Shown: positions 1-8,339 of the stretch, one piece after another | How the letters are laid out: each line of letters begins with the position of its first letter | Numbering within the stretch: the first letter of the stretch is position 1 | Assembly (NCBI RefSeq): GCF_008180415.1 | Contig: NZ_VTEI01000010.1 | Location: 38,231 to 97,252 of the forward strand | Length of the DNA stretch: 59,022 bases | DNA from: Rossellomorea vietnamensis | GTDB lineage: Bacteria > Bacillota > Bacilli > Bacillales > Bacillaceae_B | Direction of reading: 5' to 3' | Translations under genes and position numbers: made by a program | Notes under the pieces: model-generated | The model's database searches: none | Seen by the model: only the letters and a program-made list of their open reading frames with translations | Told to the model about the DNA's origin: nothing

Positions 1-520
1 TCCAAAAAGCCTCTCCAAGTATAGTGATTAGCCCGTAAACACCCTACTAAAATCCAAAAAGCCTCTCCAAGTATAGTGATTAGCCCGTAAACACCCTACT
101 AAAATCCAAAAATCCTCTCCAAGTATAGTGATTAGCCCGTAAACACCCTACTAAAATCCAAGAATCCTCTTCAAGTATAGTGATTAGCCGGTAAACACCC
201 TACTAAATTCAAAGAATCCTCTCCAAGTATAGTGATTAGCCCGTAAACACCATACTAAAATCCAAAAGTCCTCTCCTAGTATAGTGATTAGCCCGTAAAC
301 ACCCTACTAAAATCCAAAAATCCTCTCCAAGTATAGTGATTAGCCCGTAAACACCATACTAAAATCCAAAAAGCTTCCCCAAGTATAGTGATTAGCCCGT
401 AAACACCCTACTAAATTCAAAAAGTCCTCTCCTAGTATAGTGATTAGCCCGTAAACACCCTACTAAAATCCAAAAATCCCCACCAAGTATAGCGAGCAGC
501 TGGGAAGCACCAGGAAAATC
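1..520. repeat. 52-bp tandem repeat array, left edge of window
   Basis: Ten head-to-tail units occur at positions 1, 53, 105, 157, 209, 261, 313, 365, 417 and 469, exactly 52 bp apart with no indels. The core reads AGTATAGTGATTAGCCCG followed by TAAACACCCTACTAAA and a TCCAAAAA run. Units differ by a few substitutions, and the last (469-520) is clearly diverged. The array continues left of the window. It is not CRISPR-like, because the whole unit is conserved and there are no variable spacers. No protein is encoded convincingly. A second array with the same period but unrelated sequence lies at 11534-12333. Confidence 0.95.
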
Positions 521-612
521 CGGTCCACCGTTTCCAAAAACAGCCCCTTGTAATTATCTGGATTGAACTATATGATATTAAAGGTTAAATAAGGGGAACG
601 GAGAGAATTTTT

Positions 613-1899
613 ATGAGAATCAGAGATTGGGATCGGAATTTGAAAGTGAGACTTTTCGGGGAAGCGATGATGAACATTACGTTCTGGATGTTCTTTCCGT
701 TTCTGACGATTTATTTTACAGAGGCATTCGGGAAGCAGATGGCCGGTTTGCTGCTTATTGCCTCGCAACTTTTTGCTGTATTTGCAAATTTGATGGGCGG
801 CTATTGTGCTGACAGGTTTGGCAGGAAGACGATGATGGTGCTCTCCTCTGTTGGACAGGGATTGGCATTCCTCGTTTTTGCTTTTGCCAGCTCTCCATGG
901 CTGGAATCAGCAGCACTTGGATTTGTCTGCTTCACTTTTGCGAGCGTGTTCGGTTCCTTTTATTGGCCCGCAAGCCAGGCGATGGTTGCGGACGTGGTCG
1001 AAGAGAAGCATCGGAGCCACGTATTCGCCATTTTTTATACGTCCATTAATATCGCGGTTGTAATCGGCCCGATTTTAGGAAGTATTTTTTATGTTCACTA
1101 CCGCTTCGAGCTGCTATTGGTGTCAGCAATTATCTGCATGGTCCTTGGACTAATGCTGGCCAAAATGACAAGGGAGACAGCTCCTCAGAGAGAGGAAGAA
1201 CTATCTGCTGCCCCTGGACAATCAAGGGTATGGTATCACGCTTTAATAGATCAATTTAGAGATTATAAAGTGATTATCAGGGACAGGACCTTCCTTCTTT
1301 TCATAGTGGCAGGTGTACTGGTCGGCCAGACCTTTATGCAGCTGGACCTTTTAATCCCGGTTTATATAAAAGATTCAATGGAAACTGCTACATTGCTGTC
1401 CTTCTCATTAACAGGAGAACAGGTTTTTGGTCTCATACTATCAGAAAACGGCCTTCTTGTTGCCCTATTCACAGTTGTCGTCACAAAGTGGATGACTAAG
1501 TATAAAGAAAGAAATGTGTTTATTCTTTCTTCATTGATTTATGCGGTATCCATCTTTATCTTTGGCCAGACATCCTCGATTTGGATGTTCGTCATTTCCA
1601 TGGCCATTTTCACATTTGCAGAATTAATGACAGTAGGCATTCAACAGAGCTTCATTTCCAATCTTGCACCTGAAAATATGCGGGGTCAGTACTTTGCCGC
1701 TGCAAGCATGCGGTTTACATTAGCGAGGACGATTGCCCCTGTTTCTATTACTTTTTCATTATGGGCAGGGTACGAATTGACGTTCCTCATCCTTGCTGTT
1801 TTGGCAGCGCTAAGTGCCGTATTGTACTACGTGATGTTCTCACAGATCGATAAAGAAAACAGCATTAAGCAGGGTGCTCCAGCTCATACTGAACCCTGA
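613..1899 (+). CDS. MFS transporter, probable multidrug exporter
   Basis: A 428-residue polytopic membrane protein with about 12 hydrophobic segments, the usual length for a 12-TM major facilitator. The loop after the second segment holds the MFS motif A signature GGYCADRFGRK (residues 62-72), typical of proton-coupled drug exporters. A longer polar stretch around residues 190-215 would be the central cytoplasmic loop between the two six-helix halves. The start is set by a purine-rich GGGGAACGGAGAG upstream of the ATG. It stands alone between the 52-bp array and a small gene, so the substrate is unknown. The family assignment is firm; export of drugs rather than uptake of a nutrient is inferred from motif type. 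Confidence 0.9.
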   Translation: MRIRDWDRNLKVRLFGEAMMNITFWMFFPFLTIYFTEAFGKQMAGLLLIASQLFAVFANLMGGYCADRFGRKTMMVLSSVGQGLAFLVFAFASSPWLESAALGFVCFTFASVFGSFYWPASQAMVADVVEEKHRSHVFAIFYTSINIAVVIGPILGSIFYVHYRFELLLVSAIICMVLGLMLAKMTRETAPQREEELSAAPGQSRVWYHALIDQFRDYKVIIRDRTFLLFIVAGVLVGQTFMQLDLLIPVYIKDSMETATLLSFSLTGEQVFGLILSENGLLVALFTVVVTKWMTKYKERNVFILSSLIYAVSIFIFGQTSSIWMFVISMAIFTFAELMTVGIQQSFISNLAPENMRGQYFAAASMRFTLARTIAPVSITFSLWAGYELTFLILAVLAALSAVLYYVMFSQIDKENSIKQGAPAHTEP

Positions 1900-2128
1900 T
1901 TTGTTATGAATTTAAAAAATTGAACTTTACCCCTTTCGTCATAGATTTATAGATGTTACAATGGGACCCGGTTGAAATTTTATATTTCATTTAAGCTTTT
2001 TTCGTACACATTGCTGCCTTTGAATTAGGGTTGATCAAGCCATATCTAAACTCTATAACAATGCAGCGTCAATACTGAAAAAGCCGCTTGATTCCATTCA
2101 ATAAATCGCAAAGAAAGGGTGTATTTCA

Positions 2129-2257
2129 ATGCATTTCGGAAGCAAAGGCTGGTACGTGGAAAAATTAAAGGAAAAAGGTGTTCGCCGTTACGAGGAACGC
2201 AAATTGGAATCCTACAAAAAGCACGTTTTAGCTAACCTACTTGAGAAATATGAATAA
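2129..2257 (+). CDS. YflJ-like DUF2639 miniprotein
   Basis: A 42-residue ORF beginning MHFGSKGWYVEKLKEKG, preceded by an AAAGGGTG ribosome binding site seven bases before the ATG and followed by an intrinsic terminator. The GSKGWYV...LK..G start and the KLESYK..VL.NLL end match my memory of the short Bacillus DUF2639 (YflJ-type) proteins. Function is not known for the family. The protein is basic and likely cytosolic. It is monocistronic, lying 230 bp downstream of the MFS gene. Confidence 0.75.
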   Translation: MHFGSKGWYVEKLKEKGVRRYEERKLESYKKHVLANLLEKYE

Positions 2258-2268
2258 TATTTCCATCC

Positions 2269-2300
2269 AGCCGGAGAGTTCATCTTTCCGGCTTTTTATT
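2269..2300 (+). terminator. Intrinsic terminator after the DUF2639 gene
   Basis: Inverted repeat AGCCGGA / TCCGGCT with a nine-base loop, followed by TTTTTATTTT. It begins 11 bases after the stop codon. Confidence 0.8.
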
Positions 2301-2615
2301 TTGGGCTTTTTAAAAAGGCTGTTTTCACATAGAATATGGCTATTATAAAACTAATGGATTTCCACTCCTCCTCCGTAAAAACGGAGATGAGGATAATAAA
2401 GATAAAGCATTCAAAAGCAACATTTTTAAGAGTTGAGCCTTTTAAAAAGATGCTTTCTGCTGACTCACTATACTTCGTTTACATAGGGGGAATCCATTCA
2501 CTTTTTTATCTGCCCTCACCAAATGAAGAAATTTTAATAAGAATATTCAAGCGTGTTTGTTTTGTATAAATTAGTGGATTATATAAGAAGAAGCCAAATT
2601 TGAAAGGTGATTATG
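2301..2615. other. Intergenic stretch, no convincing gene
   Basis: AT-rich DNA between the DUF2639 terminator and the thioesterase gene. A 77-codon open frame at 2336-2569 has no ribosome binding site and a composition unlike the neighbouring proteins, so I do not call it. Confidence 0.5.
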
Positions 2616-3119
2616 ATGATAGAATCCAAACGTGTAAAGGATACAAGGACGATCAAAACGAGCCATGTACTTCCTCCCGATACGAACCACCATGGAACAT
2701 TGTTCGGTGGGAAGCTGATGTCTTATATTGATGATGTTGCTTCAATAGCTGCATATAAAATGGCGAGAAACCCCGTGGTAACGGCATCGACTGATTCGGT
2801 GGATTTTCTGAAACCAATCAAGGTTGGGGATGCCGTAACGCTTGAAGCTATGGTGACTTATACTGGCAGCAGTTCCATGGAGGTTTGTGTAAAAGTGACT
2901 TCCGAGAACCTGCTGACGGGAGAAACAGCAGTAGCGGCCATTTCCTTCCTCACTTTCGTGGCCCTGGATAATGAAGGAAATCCATGCCCTGTTCCGAAGA
3001 TCATCCCTGAAACAGAAGAAGAAAAGTGGCTGAACGAAACAGCTGATAACCGGGCAGCACACCGGAAAGCGCGCAGAAAGCACAGCCAGGAACTTGCTGC
3101 ATTTTTTGCGAATCAATAA
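2616..3119 (+). CDS. Acyl-CoA thioesterase, hotdog fold (YkhA-like)
   Basis: A hotdog-fold thioesterase of about 167 residues that would hydrolyse acyl-CoA to free acid and CoA in the cytosol. The family signature PDTNHHGTLFGGKLMSYID lies at residues 21-39, with the conserved N-H-x-G-x-x-F-G-G active-site region. A C-terminal basic tail (KARRKHSQEL) is typical of the YkhA/YciA group. The open frame can be extended to a GTG at 2607, but that GTG lies inside the AAAGGTG ribosome binding site, so the ATG at 2616 (or 2613) is preferred. It appears monocistronic. Chain-length preference cannot be read from sequence. Confidence 0.9.
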   Translation: MIESKRVKDTRTIKTSHVLPPDTNHHGTLFGGKLMSYIDDVASIAAYKMARNPVVTASTDSVDFLKPIKVGDAVTLEAMVTYTGSSSMEVCVKVTSENLLTGETAVAAISFLTFVALDNEGNPCPVPKIIPETEEEKWLNETADNRAAHRKARRKHSQELAAFFANQ

Positions 3120-3130
3120 GCAGTGCGAAA

Positions 3131-3170
3131 AACACCGTCCTTTCAACATTGAGGGCGGTATTTTTTTGGG
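3131..3170 (+). terminator. Probable intrinsic terminator after thioesterase
   Basis: ACCGTCCT pairs with AGGGCGGT (one G-T wobble) around a short loop and is followed by ATTTTTTT. Confidence 0.6.
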
Positions 3171-3330
3171 GGTCTAAAATAGCCCAGCAAATGCTATTTG
3201 AATGAATGAGACTCAAAAGCAAACCAAAGCATTTTTCATTCAGAACCTGTACCATTTAGGCCTGACTGGTCTAATTTCCCTCACCGGCAATATAAATAAA
3301 TGAAAGGGATCAGGGAAGGAGATCAGCCTG

Positions 3331-3981
3331 ATGGTAAAAACATATTGGGGTGTGGATTCGTCAGCCAGCGTCACAAGCGATGTATATAACAATGTGTTGA
3401 AAAGATTTGGAAAACCTCTCTTTTGGGGAAGATGTTTAACGACTGTTGATGGCTATTCTGAGGGCCTGTCCAGAGCGGAAATTGAATTTTTGAGAAGCAG
3501 AGGGACAAAGCTTCTTCCCATATATAATAATTTCACTTCCGCAACAGGCGTTCGCAGCGGCATGACTTCTGCGGTGGATGCTGTATCAAGCGCAAGGAGA
3601 ATGGGTATCCCAATGGGTGTCCCGATTTTCGCTAACCTGGAGCAATCATCTGGCGTTGATGGGGCCTGGCTAAGGGGCTGGTATGAAGGTATTCAGTCGA
3701 AAGGTTATACAGCCGGCTTCTATCAGGACCTTTCAGAAGATGAATTCAAAAATTCCTTTAGTGCGGCCGCAAAAGAGAATGAGAAGCTTCTTACAGATAC
3801 CATCCTCTGGAGTGCTGAAGCAAGTTCACGTCCATCGGGAGAAAGAAATGCTCCTGCCTACAATCCAAGAACCCCCTCCCATTCAGCGAACGTGTGGAGC
3901 TGGAAATATGGAGGAGACTCTGAAACTGGTGCGATTGATACAAACCTCGCAACCAAAGCGTTGTATGATAGGCTGTGGTGA
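3331..3981 (+). CDS. DUF1906 glycoside-hydrolase-like protein, no anchor
   Basis: A 216-residue protein consisting essentially of one glycoside-hydrolase-like domain of the DUF1906 (Rv2525c-like) type. It starts YWGVDSSASVT and contains an IYNNF strand, the segment PIFANLEQ (about residues 102-110) and the end motif DTNLA...LYDRLW. AAGGAGAT lies nine bases before the ATG. No signal peptide or membrane segment is visible. The C-terminal domain of the protein at 31454-32557 is a clear paralogue with the same block order. That copy has FADIEP where this one has FANLEQ, so an acidic residue is replaced by Asn here. A hairpin terminator follows. The wall-associated role known or suspected for the family is only inferred here; activity is uncertain. 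Confidence 0.75.
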   Translation: MVKTYWGVDSSASVTSDVYNNVLKRFGKPLFWGRCLTTVDGYSEGLSRAEIEFLRSRGTKLLPIYNNFTSATGVRSGMTSAVDAVSSARRMGIPMGVPIFANLEQSSGVDGAWLRGWYEGIQSKGYTAGFYQDLSEDEFKNSFSAAAKENEKLLTDTILWSAEASSRPSGERNAPAYNPRTPSHSANVWSWKYGGDSETGAIDTNLATKALYDRLW

Positions 3982-4053
3982 CAAGTTCACTTTTACAAAA
4001 AGCAGCTTTGAGCGAGACCGGTTTTGTTGATGTGAATTTGTATCACAAAATGG

Positions 4054-4086
4054 AATGGCCAGCGGCTTGCCGCTGGCCATTTTCCA
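4054..4086 (+). terminator. Intrinsic terminator
   Basis: A perfect 12-bp stem (AATGGCCAGCGG / CCGCTGGCCATT) with a four-base loop, followed by TTTCC. It ends the glycoside-hydrolase-like transcript. Confidence 0.75.
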
Positions 4087-4316
4087 TTAGGTGTTCGAGG
4101 GCAGTCTTCGCAGAGTTTGTGGCTTTCTTAGTGGTAATTAATTTCCATTCCGTGCGCCCGCCCTCCCGGCTTCACCTGTTTAAAAATTGGAGTTCCTTGG
4201 TCACCCTCGACTGGCCAATGTTCTAAAGAGATATAAAAGGTGATCTTTCCATTTATTTTCTAAGTGTCATTTGACTCCGAGGGGCTGCTTGTATTACAAA
4301 ATTCAATTACCCACAC
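4087..4316. repeat. Gene-free stretch with fragment of the hairpin repeat
   Basis: There is no gene here. Bases 4269-4289 (ATTTGACTCCGAGGGGCT) match the right arm of the dispersed 126-bp hairpin family found as full copies at 24591, 27059, 31233 and 40141. The left arm is absent, so this is a remnant. Confidence 0.6.
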
Positions 4317-4928
4317 CTAATTAATTTTCTTTATCACTTCCTCTTCATACTTTTCAATCTGCTTATTATTATCTTTAGTACCATATTTCTTTTCCAGTTG
4401 AGGTTTAAGCTTCAGCCAAATAACATTCTTTTCATAGAGATCTCTATCAAAATCGTGGTTAAGTTCTTCGATAGTTAACCCTAATGCATCTGCATAAGCT
4501 TGCTGCTGGGGCAGATCACTTGTATCAGGTCCTTCTTTGATAAACTCATCTATTTCTTCATCTGTTACGGTGATACCATATTCCTCTTTAGCAATGGATA
4601 TCCACACTTCATATTCTTCCATCTCTCGTTCCGAAAGTTCCAACACCTCCTCATCTGTCAGCTCTGTTTCATAAAGTAATTTTTCATTGGCTAATGTTCT
4701 GATAATCCATTTGTTTAACTGTTCATCACTTTCCAATTTGTTTGCTTCAGAGACTGCTTCATCAAAAATCTTCCTGTAATCCTCGAGAGTATAAGTTTCC
4801 ATGATCTTTTGTTGTTCTTCTTCACTTTTCATCTCAATTTCGATTTCCGTCTTTGCCTTCGGTTGACAACCGGAAATTAAAAGGATTGCCGTCACCCACA
4901 AAGTAAGCTTTTTCAGTACACTCACCAT
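4317..4928 (-). CDS. Lipoprotein with SurA-N-like helical region
   Basis: A 203-residue lipoprotein. Its N-terminus has a basic start, a hydrophobic core and the lipobox LISGC (Cys21), so it would be exported and lipid-anchored to the outer face of the membrane. The rest is very acidic and helical. The central part (EEYGITVTDEEIDEFIKEG) resembles the N-terminal chaperone segment of SurA/PrsA-type foldases, but no parvulin-type isomerase domain follows. GGAGGGAAAAT precedes the ATG. It is monocistronic and convergent with the gene at 3331. The foldase-like relation is inference; a generic lipoprotein is the safe call. Confidence 0.7.
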   Translation of the reverse strand: MVSVLKKLTLWVTAILLISGCQPKAKTEIEIEMKSEEEQQKIMETYTLEDYRKIFDEAVSEANKLESDEQLNKWIIRTLANEKLLYETELTDEEVLELSEREMEEYEVWISIAKEEYGITVTDEEIDEFIKEGPDTSDLPQQQAYADALGLTIEELNHDFDRDLYEKNVIWLKLKPQLEKKYGTKDNNKQIEKYEEEVIKKIN

Positions 4929-5141
4929 ATTTTCCTCCCTGCATATTCTACTCTCCTTAAGTTTTCCATTCTTTAGTTGTTAGACGGAAAACATAGGATT
5001 TAAGTTTCAGATTATCTCAGTTTACTTTACAGTTGAACAAGAAGAATTATATTGGCTATAACTCAACTGCTGCCGAATGAACATTTTACAGGCGTTTCGA
5101 TTTATCCAGGTTTTTTGAGCTCGAAAATTCATTTTTAATCT

Positions 5142-5168
5142 TAACAAACCTCTATAGCCGGCCGATAC
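5142..5168 (+). promoter_or_regulatory. Sigma-D-type (motility) promoter candidate
   Basis: TAAC, then exactly 15 bases, then GCCGATAC. The Bacillus sigma-D consensus is TAAA-N15-GCCGATAT, so both elements match except one base each, at the correct spacing. It lies about 53 bp upstream of the BMP lipoprotein start and would place the lipoprotein-chemoreceptor pair in the motility regulon. Confidence 0.65.
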
Positions 5169-5220
5169 TAAAGGTACGGACATCTTATCTTTGTCCTACA
5201 ACCGATTAGGAGGAGCATCA

Positions 5221-6198
5221 GTGAGAAATACATTATTTATACCTCTGATCATTGCTGTCTTATTTATAGCAGGATGTTCAGGCACTACAACTTCAAAAAA
5301 AATAGAAAAGGAATATAACATCGGGGTGCTGCTCTCTGATACCGGTCTTGGAGACGAATCCTTTAATGACTCGGCATTCAGAGGATTGGAGAAGGCCCGG
5401 GATGAATTGGGAATCCTTTTCGATTACCGGGAAGCTCCTGATGGTGATTTTGAAACACCGCTAGAAGAATTGACTCAACAAGGAAATGACCTTGTCATCG
5501 GCTTGGGCTTTTCTGTACAGGAAGCCATTGAAAAAACGGCTGAGAAATATCCAGATCAGGAATTCCTGCTCATTGACGGAGTCTCTGAACTTGAAAACGT
5601 CACCTCCATCACTTTTAAGGAACATGAAGGAAGCTTTCTTGTAGGGATGGTTGCTGCCATGGCAAGCAAGAGCCAGAAGCTTGGAATCATCGGTGGTGCC
5701 GATGTACCCGTCATCCATCGGTTTGAAAAAGGGTTCAGGCAAGGAGCTCAATACATAAATCCCAAAATCAATATTACCAACGAATATGCCAATACCTTCA
5801 GTGATGCCCAATTAGGCCGGGAGATAGCAGAAAAACAGTTTAAATCAGGGATTGACTTTATATATCCTGCTGCCGGTTTTACTGGAGTTGGGGCAATTCA
5901 AGCTGCCCAAGACAACAAAGTCTTCACGGCGGGAGTCGATTCAGACCAGTACTTTGTGGCGGAAAAAGCAGTCGTTACGTCCATGATGAAGAATATAGAC
6001 GTTGCTGTATTCGACATAGCTGAAAGCCTTGTTAAAGAAGGGGCAATTCCACAAGATATTTATGAGCTCGGCTTGGCCGAAAATGGTGTTGGATTAGCAC
6101 CAATCCGTAATTTCAAGTTGTCAGAAGAACAGTTAAAAGCAATTGAAGCCGCTAAAGATAAAATCATCTCCGGCAGCGTAACCATTAATTTAGACTAA
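5221..6198 (+). CDS. BMP-family substrate-binding lipoprotein
   Basis: A lipoprotein of the BMP/Med/PnrA-like family (about 325 residues) whose relatives bind nucleosides for ABC importers; B. subtilis Med, a competence regulator, is also of this family. It has a signal peptide with lipobox IAGC near residue 19, then YNIGVLLSDTGLGDESFND and GIIGGADVPVIHRFEKGF, both typical BMP blocks. TTAGGAGGAG sits just before a GTG at 5221, so that start is chosen over an upstream in-frame codon at 5191. No ABC permease or ATPase is adjacent. Instead, a chemoreceptor begins 16 bp downstream, and a sigma-D-like promoter precedes the pair. I infer a ligand-binding protein feeding chemotaxis; the ligand is unknown. 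Confidence 0.85.
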   Translation: MRNTLFIPLIIAVLFIAGCSGTTTSKKIEKEYNIGVLLSDTGLGDESFNDSAFRGLEKARDELGILFDYREAPDGDFETPLEELTQQGNDLVIGLGFSVQEAIEKTAEKYPDQEFLLIDGVSELENVTSITFKEHEGSFLVGMVAAMASKSQKLGIIGGADVPVIHRFEKGFRQGAQYINPKINITNEYANTFSDAQLGREIAEKQFKSGIDFIYPAAGFTGVGAIQAAQDNKVFTAGVDSDQYFVAEKAVVTSMMKNIDVAVFDIAESLVKEGAIPQDIYELGLAENGVGLAPIRNFKLSEEQLKAIEAAKDKIISGSVTINLD

Positions 6199-6214
6199 CA
6201 AGGGAGCAAGGTTT

Positions 6215-7870
6215 ATGAAACTACGAAGCAGATTAATCATCTTAGGTATACTCCCTCTTGTATTTTCAATCAGCATTATCGCTTTTATGATATTCCAGAT
6301 TGTCAATATCCAAAGTTCTGCCAAAGAGGATGTACATGTGTTAACGGCAACGGAATCACTGAACGGTACGCTGATTGTCACTAAGCAATCATTAGAAAAT
6401 TACGCCTTCAACTCATCAGACTCAAATAAGACTGAAGCCCTCTCCTTGTTAAAAGATGCAGAAGAAGAAATTTACAGGCTGAGTAAACTTTTAATAAACA
6501 GTAGTGAGAAAGAAACTCTTAATAAGATTTCAGGAAAATTCTCACAATTAACAACAGCTTCAACAGAAGCGCTTGAAAGCCAAAATACAGCTGAAGTCAA
6601 CCGGCAGTCTTTACGGATAGCCGGCGTCCTCAATGACATGCATCTGCTGAACAAGCAGACAGATGAATGGTATGAAGGGATTTTGAAGCAGACAGAACAA
6701 AAGATTTCATTCATCACCCTTTCCTCCATTATCGCCTCTGTCCTGTTGATCCTGATGTCCGTGGGGCTTTCTTTATACTTATCAAAAAAGATTGTTCAGC
6801 CAATCAACAGGATTGTACAGGATGCAGAAAGAGTAGCGGACGGAGATTTAACGGTGAGATCGCAAGCAGGGAGGAAAAACAGCGGATATGAAATTGACAA
6901 ACTGCAAACTTCCTTTTCAGATATGGTCCAAAACCTGAAGCAGACGGTCCTATCTGTTGAATCCATTGGCGGCAGGGTCAAATCCTTTACCGATGAAGTG
7001 AACGTGCATATGCAGAGCCTGACTGAAAGCAGCAGCCAAGTAGCCGTCTCAACCGAAGAACTTTCAAGGGGAAGCCAGTCTATTTCAGAAGACATCAGCG
7101 CTGCAGCAGAATTAATGAATAACATGGGCGAAGAATTCGGAAAGAATGTACATGAAAGCAAACTTTCCGTTCAAACCAGCAGAGAAGCCTTGGACATGGT
7201 CACAATAGGAAAGACAACATTGGATAATCAGAAAGCATTTTCTGAACAGCAGTCAGAATCCTCCAGGGATATTATGCTTTCCGCGGAACAGTTCGCCAAG
7301 TATACGGATGAAATTGAGCAGGCTGCCTCCTCTGTTAAAAGCATTGCGGACCAAACGAACCTCCTTGCTTTAAATGCGGCAATCGAAGCGGCAAGGGCTG
7401 GTGAGGCTGGTAAAGGCTTCGCTGTAGTAGCAGAAGAAGTCAGAAAGCTTGCTGAAGACTCTTCAAAAGCTACTGAACTGATTGGGAAGATGGTTCTAAG
7501 TATTAAAGAAGGCATCGGCTCCATCATTCAATTGTCGAAGGACGGCAACCAAGTTTCACAAGAACAGCTCTCTTCTATGAACCAAACAGAAGAGGTATTT
7601 GAAAACATTTCTACCAAAATCACTTTGGTATATAAACAACTGAGTTCTTTGGTAGAAGGAATGAATCAATCCAATGAAATGACCAACAGTGTGATTTCGG
7701 CAGTTGAAAACATCTCTGCTGTTACAGAAGAAACAGCAGCAGGAACGGAAGAAATATCCGCCTCCACCGAAGAGCAATTAAATTTCTTTAACCAGATGAA
7801 TACCAAAATCGGACATCTTCACCAAATGACAGAGGAAATGAACGAAGAACTGAGCAAGTTTAAATTATAA
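6215..7870 (+). CDS. Methyl-accepting chemotaxis protein
   Basis: A 551-residue transmembrane chemoreceptor. TM1 spans about residues 7-29, a helical extracellular sensor domain of about 140 residues follows (four-helix-bundle length), TM2 is at about 168-190, a HAMP domain at about 191-245, and the cytoplasmic signalling domain runs to the end. The conserved hairpin tip reads DQTNLLALNAAIEAARAG and then GKGFAVVAEEVRKLA. GGGAGC precedes the ATG. It follows the BMP lipoprotein by 16 bp and would share its promoter. The sensor domain looks too small to bind a substrate and a large protein independently, so indirect sensing through the lipoprotein is plausible but inferred. Confidence 0.93.
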   Translation: MKLRSRLIILGILPLVFSISIIAFMIFQIVNIQSSAKEDVHVLTATESLNGTLIVTKQSLENYAFNSSDSNKTEALSLLKDAEEEIYRLSKLLINSSEKETLNKISGKFSQLTTASTEALESQNTAEVNRQSLRIAGVLNDMHLLNKQTDEWYEGILKQTEQKISFITLSSIIASVLLILMSVGLSLYLSKKIVQPINRIVQDAERVADGDLTVRSQAGRKNSGYEIDKLQTSFSDMVQNLKQTVLSVESIGGRVKSFTDEVNVHMQSLTESSSQVAVSTEELSRGSQSISEDISAAAELMNNMGEEFGKNVHESKLSVQTSREALDMVTIGKTTLDNQKAFSEQQSESSRDIMLSAEQFAKYTDEIEQAASSVKSIADQTNLLALNAAIEAARAGEAGKGFAVVAEEVRKLAEDSSKATELIGKMVLSIKEGIGSIIQLSKDGNQVSQEQLSSMNQTEEVFENISTKITLVYKQLSSLVEGMNQSNEMTNSVISAVENISAVTEETAAGTEEISASTEEQLNFFNQMNTKIGHLHQMTEEMNEELSKFKL

Positions 7871-7873
7871 AAG

Positions 7874-7911
7874 AAGCCGGCTCCCATTGTGAAGTGGAGG
7901 CCGGTTTTTTG
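7874..7911 (+). terminator. Intrinsic terminator after the MCP gene
   Basis: GCCGGCTCC pairs with GGAGGCCGG (one bulge) and is followed by TTTTTTG. It ends the BMP-MCP operon. Confidence 0.75.
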
Positions 7912-8339
7912 ATGGAAAGAGGCTGCTTTCCAAAGGGAGTTTCAAGATTTTTGGATACATATGCTAAAGTTTCTCTGATATTTTTTTAAAAGGTGCTTTC
8001 CCCTGGACACCCCCCTCCTCCTTTTCTCCTAAACAATCTCCAAATTTTATCATTACAACTTTACAGCAAGTTTAAGTTTTATTAACACGGCAATATAACA
8101 ACTATTGTGTTTTTCCTAATCTATTGCGGTGGATGATTGAGGAGACAATAAAAAAGGCCATTCTTCCGGAGAGGATCCTCTTGTAACAGGCTGTAACAAT
8201 CAGTTTATGGTAAATTTATCCGGGACAATAACCGTCAAAAATCTCCTATAATTTATGAAGGATATAGAGATAGACTTTGAAACTGATAGTTTACTAAACA
8301 TGAAAACAAGAAGAATGTCTAAAAGTTGGAGGAATAATG
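7912..8339 (+). promoter_or_regulatory. mreBH upstream region with a TATAAT -10 candidate
   Basis: About 430 bp without a gene. TATAAT at 8247-8252 lies 88 bp before the mreBH start, with only a poor -35 (GGACAA region near 8223). B. subtilis mreBH is known to be sigma-I dependent. I looked for the ACCCCC/CGAA elements and found an ACCCCCC at about 8002 but no CGAA at suitable spacing. GGAGAGGATCCTCTT near 8168 is a short palindrome of unknown meaning. Confidence 0.4.

Noticed and set aside
1..520. CRISPR array
   Set aside because: The entire 52-bp unit is conserved with no spacer of independent sequence, and no cas genes are near. The same applies to 11534-12335.
2336..2569. 77-codon open frame before the thioesterase gene
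   Set aside because: No ribosome binding site, atypical composition, and AT-rich intergenic context.
7998..8020. Sigma-I promoter for mreBH
   Set aside because: ACCCCCC is present at about 8002, but no CGAA lies at the required distance, and the gene start is more than 300 bp away.
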